From Flavobacteriales bacterium UBA3431 (lineage in GTDB: Bacteria; Bacteroidota; Bacteroidia; Flavobacteriales; Schleiferiaceae), in NCBI GenBank assembly GCA_002381225.1, contig DFSS01000051.1, forward strand, positions 16,431 to 30,897: 14,467 nucleotides of DNA, read 5' to 3'. Positions 12,979 through 14,467 of the stretch are shown here, piece by piece. How positions within the stretch are numbered: the stretch's first letter is position 1; each line of letters opens with the position of its first letter. The notes under the pieces were generated by a model. That model saw only the letters and a program-made list of their open reading frames with translations. It had not been told where the DNA came from and ran no database searches. The translations under genes and the position numbers were made by a program.

Positions 12979-13971
12979 ATGGCCGATACCAATTTCATTG
13001 ACTACGTCAAGATCTTCTGTGCCTCAGGCAAAGGAGGGGCGGGCAGTGCCCACTTCTACCGTGCCCGCGGAATTCCCAAAGGAGGTCCAGACGGAGGCGA
13101 TGGCGGCCGTGGCGGCCACATCATTCTCGAAGGGAATAACCAAAGTTGGACCCTCCTTCACCTGAAGTACCGCAAGCACATCAAGGCGGTCATGGGCGGT
13201 GGTGGGAGCCGAAACGACCGGCATGGGGCCGATGGCGAAGACATCGTCCTGCAAGTCCCCTTGGGAACCATTGCCAAGGATGCCGAAACCGGTGAGCAGA
13301 AATGCGAAATCACCGAACACGGACAGCGTGTCATCCTCCTACCTGGCGGACGGGGCGGATTGGGCAACACCCATTTCAAAAGCGCCACCAACCAAGCACC
13401 TCACTTCGCCCAACCAGGCGAGGAAGGGCAAGAGGGATGGTTCATTCTCGAGCTGAAGGTCCTGGCCGACGTCGGACTAGTCGGTTTCCCCAATGCAGGA
13501 AAATCGACGTTGCTTTCCGTCGTGTCGGCCGCCAAGCCCGAAATTGCCGACTACCCCTTCACAACCTTGGTGCCCAATTTGGGCGTTGTGGAATACCGTG
13601 GATACAATTCCTTCATCATCGCGGACATCCCCGGTATCATTGAGGGGGCCAGCGAAGGCAAAGGATTGGGGCATCGCTTTTTACGCCATATCGAACGCAA
13701 TTCTATGCTCCTTTTCCTTGTCCCCGCCGATGCGGCGGACCATGCGAAAGAATACGCCATATTGCTTTCTGAATTGGAGAAATACAACCCCGACTTGGTG
13801 GGCAAGCAGCGCTTGCTAGCCATCTCTAAGTCGGACATTCTCGATGCCGAATTGAAAGCGGAAATTTCTGCCACCTTACCCCCGAAGGTGCCTCATCTGT
13901 TCTTTAGCTCGGTGTCGGGCGAGAACCTTCAAGAACTGAAAGACTTGCTTTGGGCTTCGTTGAATCCCTAA
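12979..13971 (+). CDS. obg: Obg-family GTPase (ribosome assembly)
   Basis: Essential GTPase linked to 50S subunit maturation. The 330 residues show the glycine-rich Obg fold (1-158), with GKGGAGSAHFYR (17-28), GGPDGGDGGRGG (35-46) and LPGGRGGLGNTHF (121-133), and then the G domain: GFPNAGKS (169-176, G1), DYPFTTLVPNLG (191-202, switch I/G2), DIPG (216-219, G3), ISKSD (282-286, G4 with Ser in place of the usual first Asn) and SSVSGEN (310-316, G5). There is no C-terminal OCT domain, which I believe is normal for this phylum. The start MADTNFIDYVKI at 12979 is the family start; a longer in-frame ATG at 12913 is inside adk. The PAP2 gene overlaps its last 22 nt. Confidence 0.96.
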   Translation: MADTNFIDYVKIFCASGKGGAGSAHFYRARGIPKGGPDGGDGGRGGHIILEGNNQSWTLLHLKYRKHIKAVMGGGGSRNDRHGADGEDIVLQVPLGTIAKDAETGEQKCEITEHGQRVILLPGGRGGLGNTHFKSATNQAPHFAQPGEEGQEGWFILELKVLADVGLVGFPNAGKSTLLSVVSAAKPEIADYPFTTLVPNLGVVEYRGYNSFIIADIPGIIEGASEGKGLGHRFLRHIERNSMLLFLVPADAADHAKEYAILLSELEKYNPDLVGKQRLLAISKSDILDAELKAEISATLPPKVPHLFFSSVSGENLQELKDLLWASLNP

Positions 13972-14467
13972 TTGAACTGGATCAAGCCGCCTTTTTGGCT
14001 TGGACCAACTGGGGCCCCGAATGGGTTGACCAGGTTTTTCGCGCTATCACGGCCCACGCGGGCACCTACCTTCTTCTTGCGGCCTTTGGCCTTTGGGGCT
14101 TTGCGCGATTGGCGGTCCACGAGGCCTTGTTGCTCATGGCGCTTGTCATCGCGGCCATTTCACTCAGTGATTGGATTTCGGTGCATGCGTTCAAGGACGT
14201 TTTTGAACGCTTGCGTCCGTGCCACGATCCGGCGCTTTCTGAACGCTTTACGCTGGCCGCCCTCAGGTGCGGCGGTTCCTATGGCTTTGTGTCCTCCCAT
14301 GCTGCGACCATCTGGGCGGCTTGGGCGGTGGTGCGCGCGGCAAAGCCGGCGCGCTGGATTTTCCTTTTGGCGACGCTTTGGGCCCTACTCGTTTCCTACA
14401 GCCGGATTTACCTTGGGGTCCATTATCCAGGCGATGTTTTGGGTGGAGCGCTGCTGGGGGTTTCTAT
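13950..14467 (+). CDS. PAP2-family phosphatase, N-terminal part (cut by right edge)
   Basis: Membrane phosphatase family acting on lipid phosphates such as undecaprenyl diphosphate or phosphatidate. All three motifs are visible in the 172 residues: KDVFERLRP (82-90, KX6RP), SSH (115-117, in place of PSGH) and SRIYLGVHYPGD (151-162). Hydrophobic segments lie at about 38-52, 58-74, 112-130, 136-150 and 162-172. The frame opens after a TAG at 13905 and has no ATG or GTG before the conserved N-terminus ESLIELDQAAFL. TTG at 13950 (MGFVESLIEL) is therefore the best start, overlapping obg by 22 nt. ATT at 13971, at the obg stop, is a less likely alternative. The overlap implies translation coupled to obg. 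The exact substrate is not decidable. Confidence 0.88.
   Translation, partial: MGFVESLIELDQAAFLAWTNWGPEWVDQVFRAITAHAGTYLLLAAFGLWGFARLAVHEALLLMALVIAAISLSDWISVHAFKDVFERLRPCHDPALSERFTLAALRCGGSYGFVSSHAATIWAAWAVVRAAKPARWIFLLATLWALLVSYSRIYLGVHYPGDVLGGALLGVS

Noticed and set aside
1..14467. Defence system, prophage, integron, IS element, CRISPR or tRNA-linked island
   Set aside because: Every sizeable coding region is assigned to a core or surface-protein family. I saw no short spaced direct repeats, no terminal inverted repeats, no integrase or transposase and no tRNA-like cloverleaf.

Overview
The window reads as a chromosomal segment of a Bacteroidota bacterium, most likely in or near the Flavobacteriales. 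Four things point there. (1) A large secreted protein ends in a type IX secretion (T9SS) type-B/CHU_C sorting domain. (2) There are repeated matches to the Bacteroidota -7 promoter element TAnnTTTG. (3) No start codon is preceded by a convincing Shine-Dalgarno sequence. (4) RNase G, Obg (330 aa, no C-terminal extension), adenylate kinase (190 aa) and HU all have the forms I associate with this phylum. The G+C content looks fairly high for the group. Assignment below phylum is a guess.

Left part (1-3496): the 5' end of mutY runs off the left edge on the minus strand, starting at a GTG. Divergent from it is a tight plus-strand cluster: an HU-family protein, a membrane-anchored TPR protein, a 29-residue very basic mS38 (AURKAIP1/COX24)-type protein, and RNase G. 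A perfect 11-bp stem follows RNase G, then recX.

Middle (3497-9475): ltaE (minus) and prfB (plus) diverge from only 35 bp, which holds a -7-like box for each. Both boxes lie 5 nt from a start codon, so both transcripts may be leaderless. prfB has no programmed frameshift. Next is a 1072-aa secreted protein (probable seven-unit propeller, PKD-like domains, T9SS sorting domain) whose start codon sits in a perfect 20-bp palindrome. An ArsC-family reductase gene follows 10 nt later.

Right part (9476-14467): fumC (minus) diverges from an orphan 52-aa membrane protein. A bidirectional terminator with seven A and seven T separates that gene from the convergent manC. manC and adk diverge from a compact promoter region. 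adk is followed by obg and, overlapping the obg end, a PAP2 phosphatase gene that starts at TTG and runs off the right edge.

Most of the content is housekeeping: DNA repair, nucleoid, RNA decay, translation termination, TCA cycle, nucleotide-sugar and nucleotide metabolism, and ribosome assembly. I see no tRNA, rRNA, CRISPR, IS element, prophage or defence system. The items most worth a second look are the 29-aa gene, the palindrome on the T9SS gene start, the leaderless-type promoters, the frameshift-free prfB and the 52-aa membrane protein.
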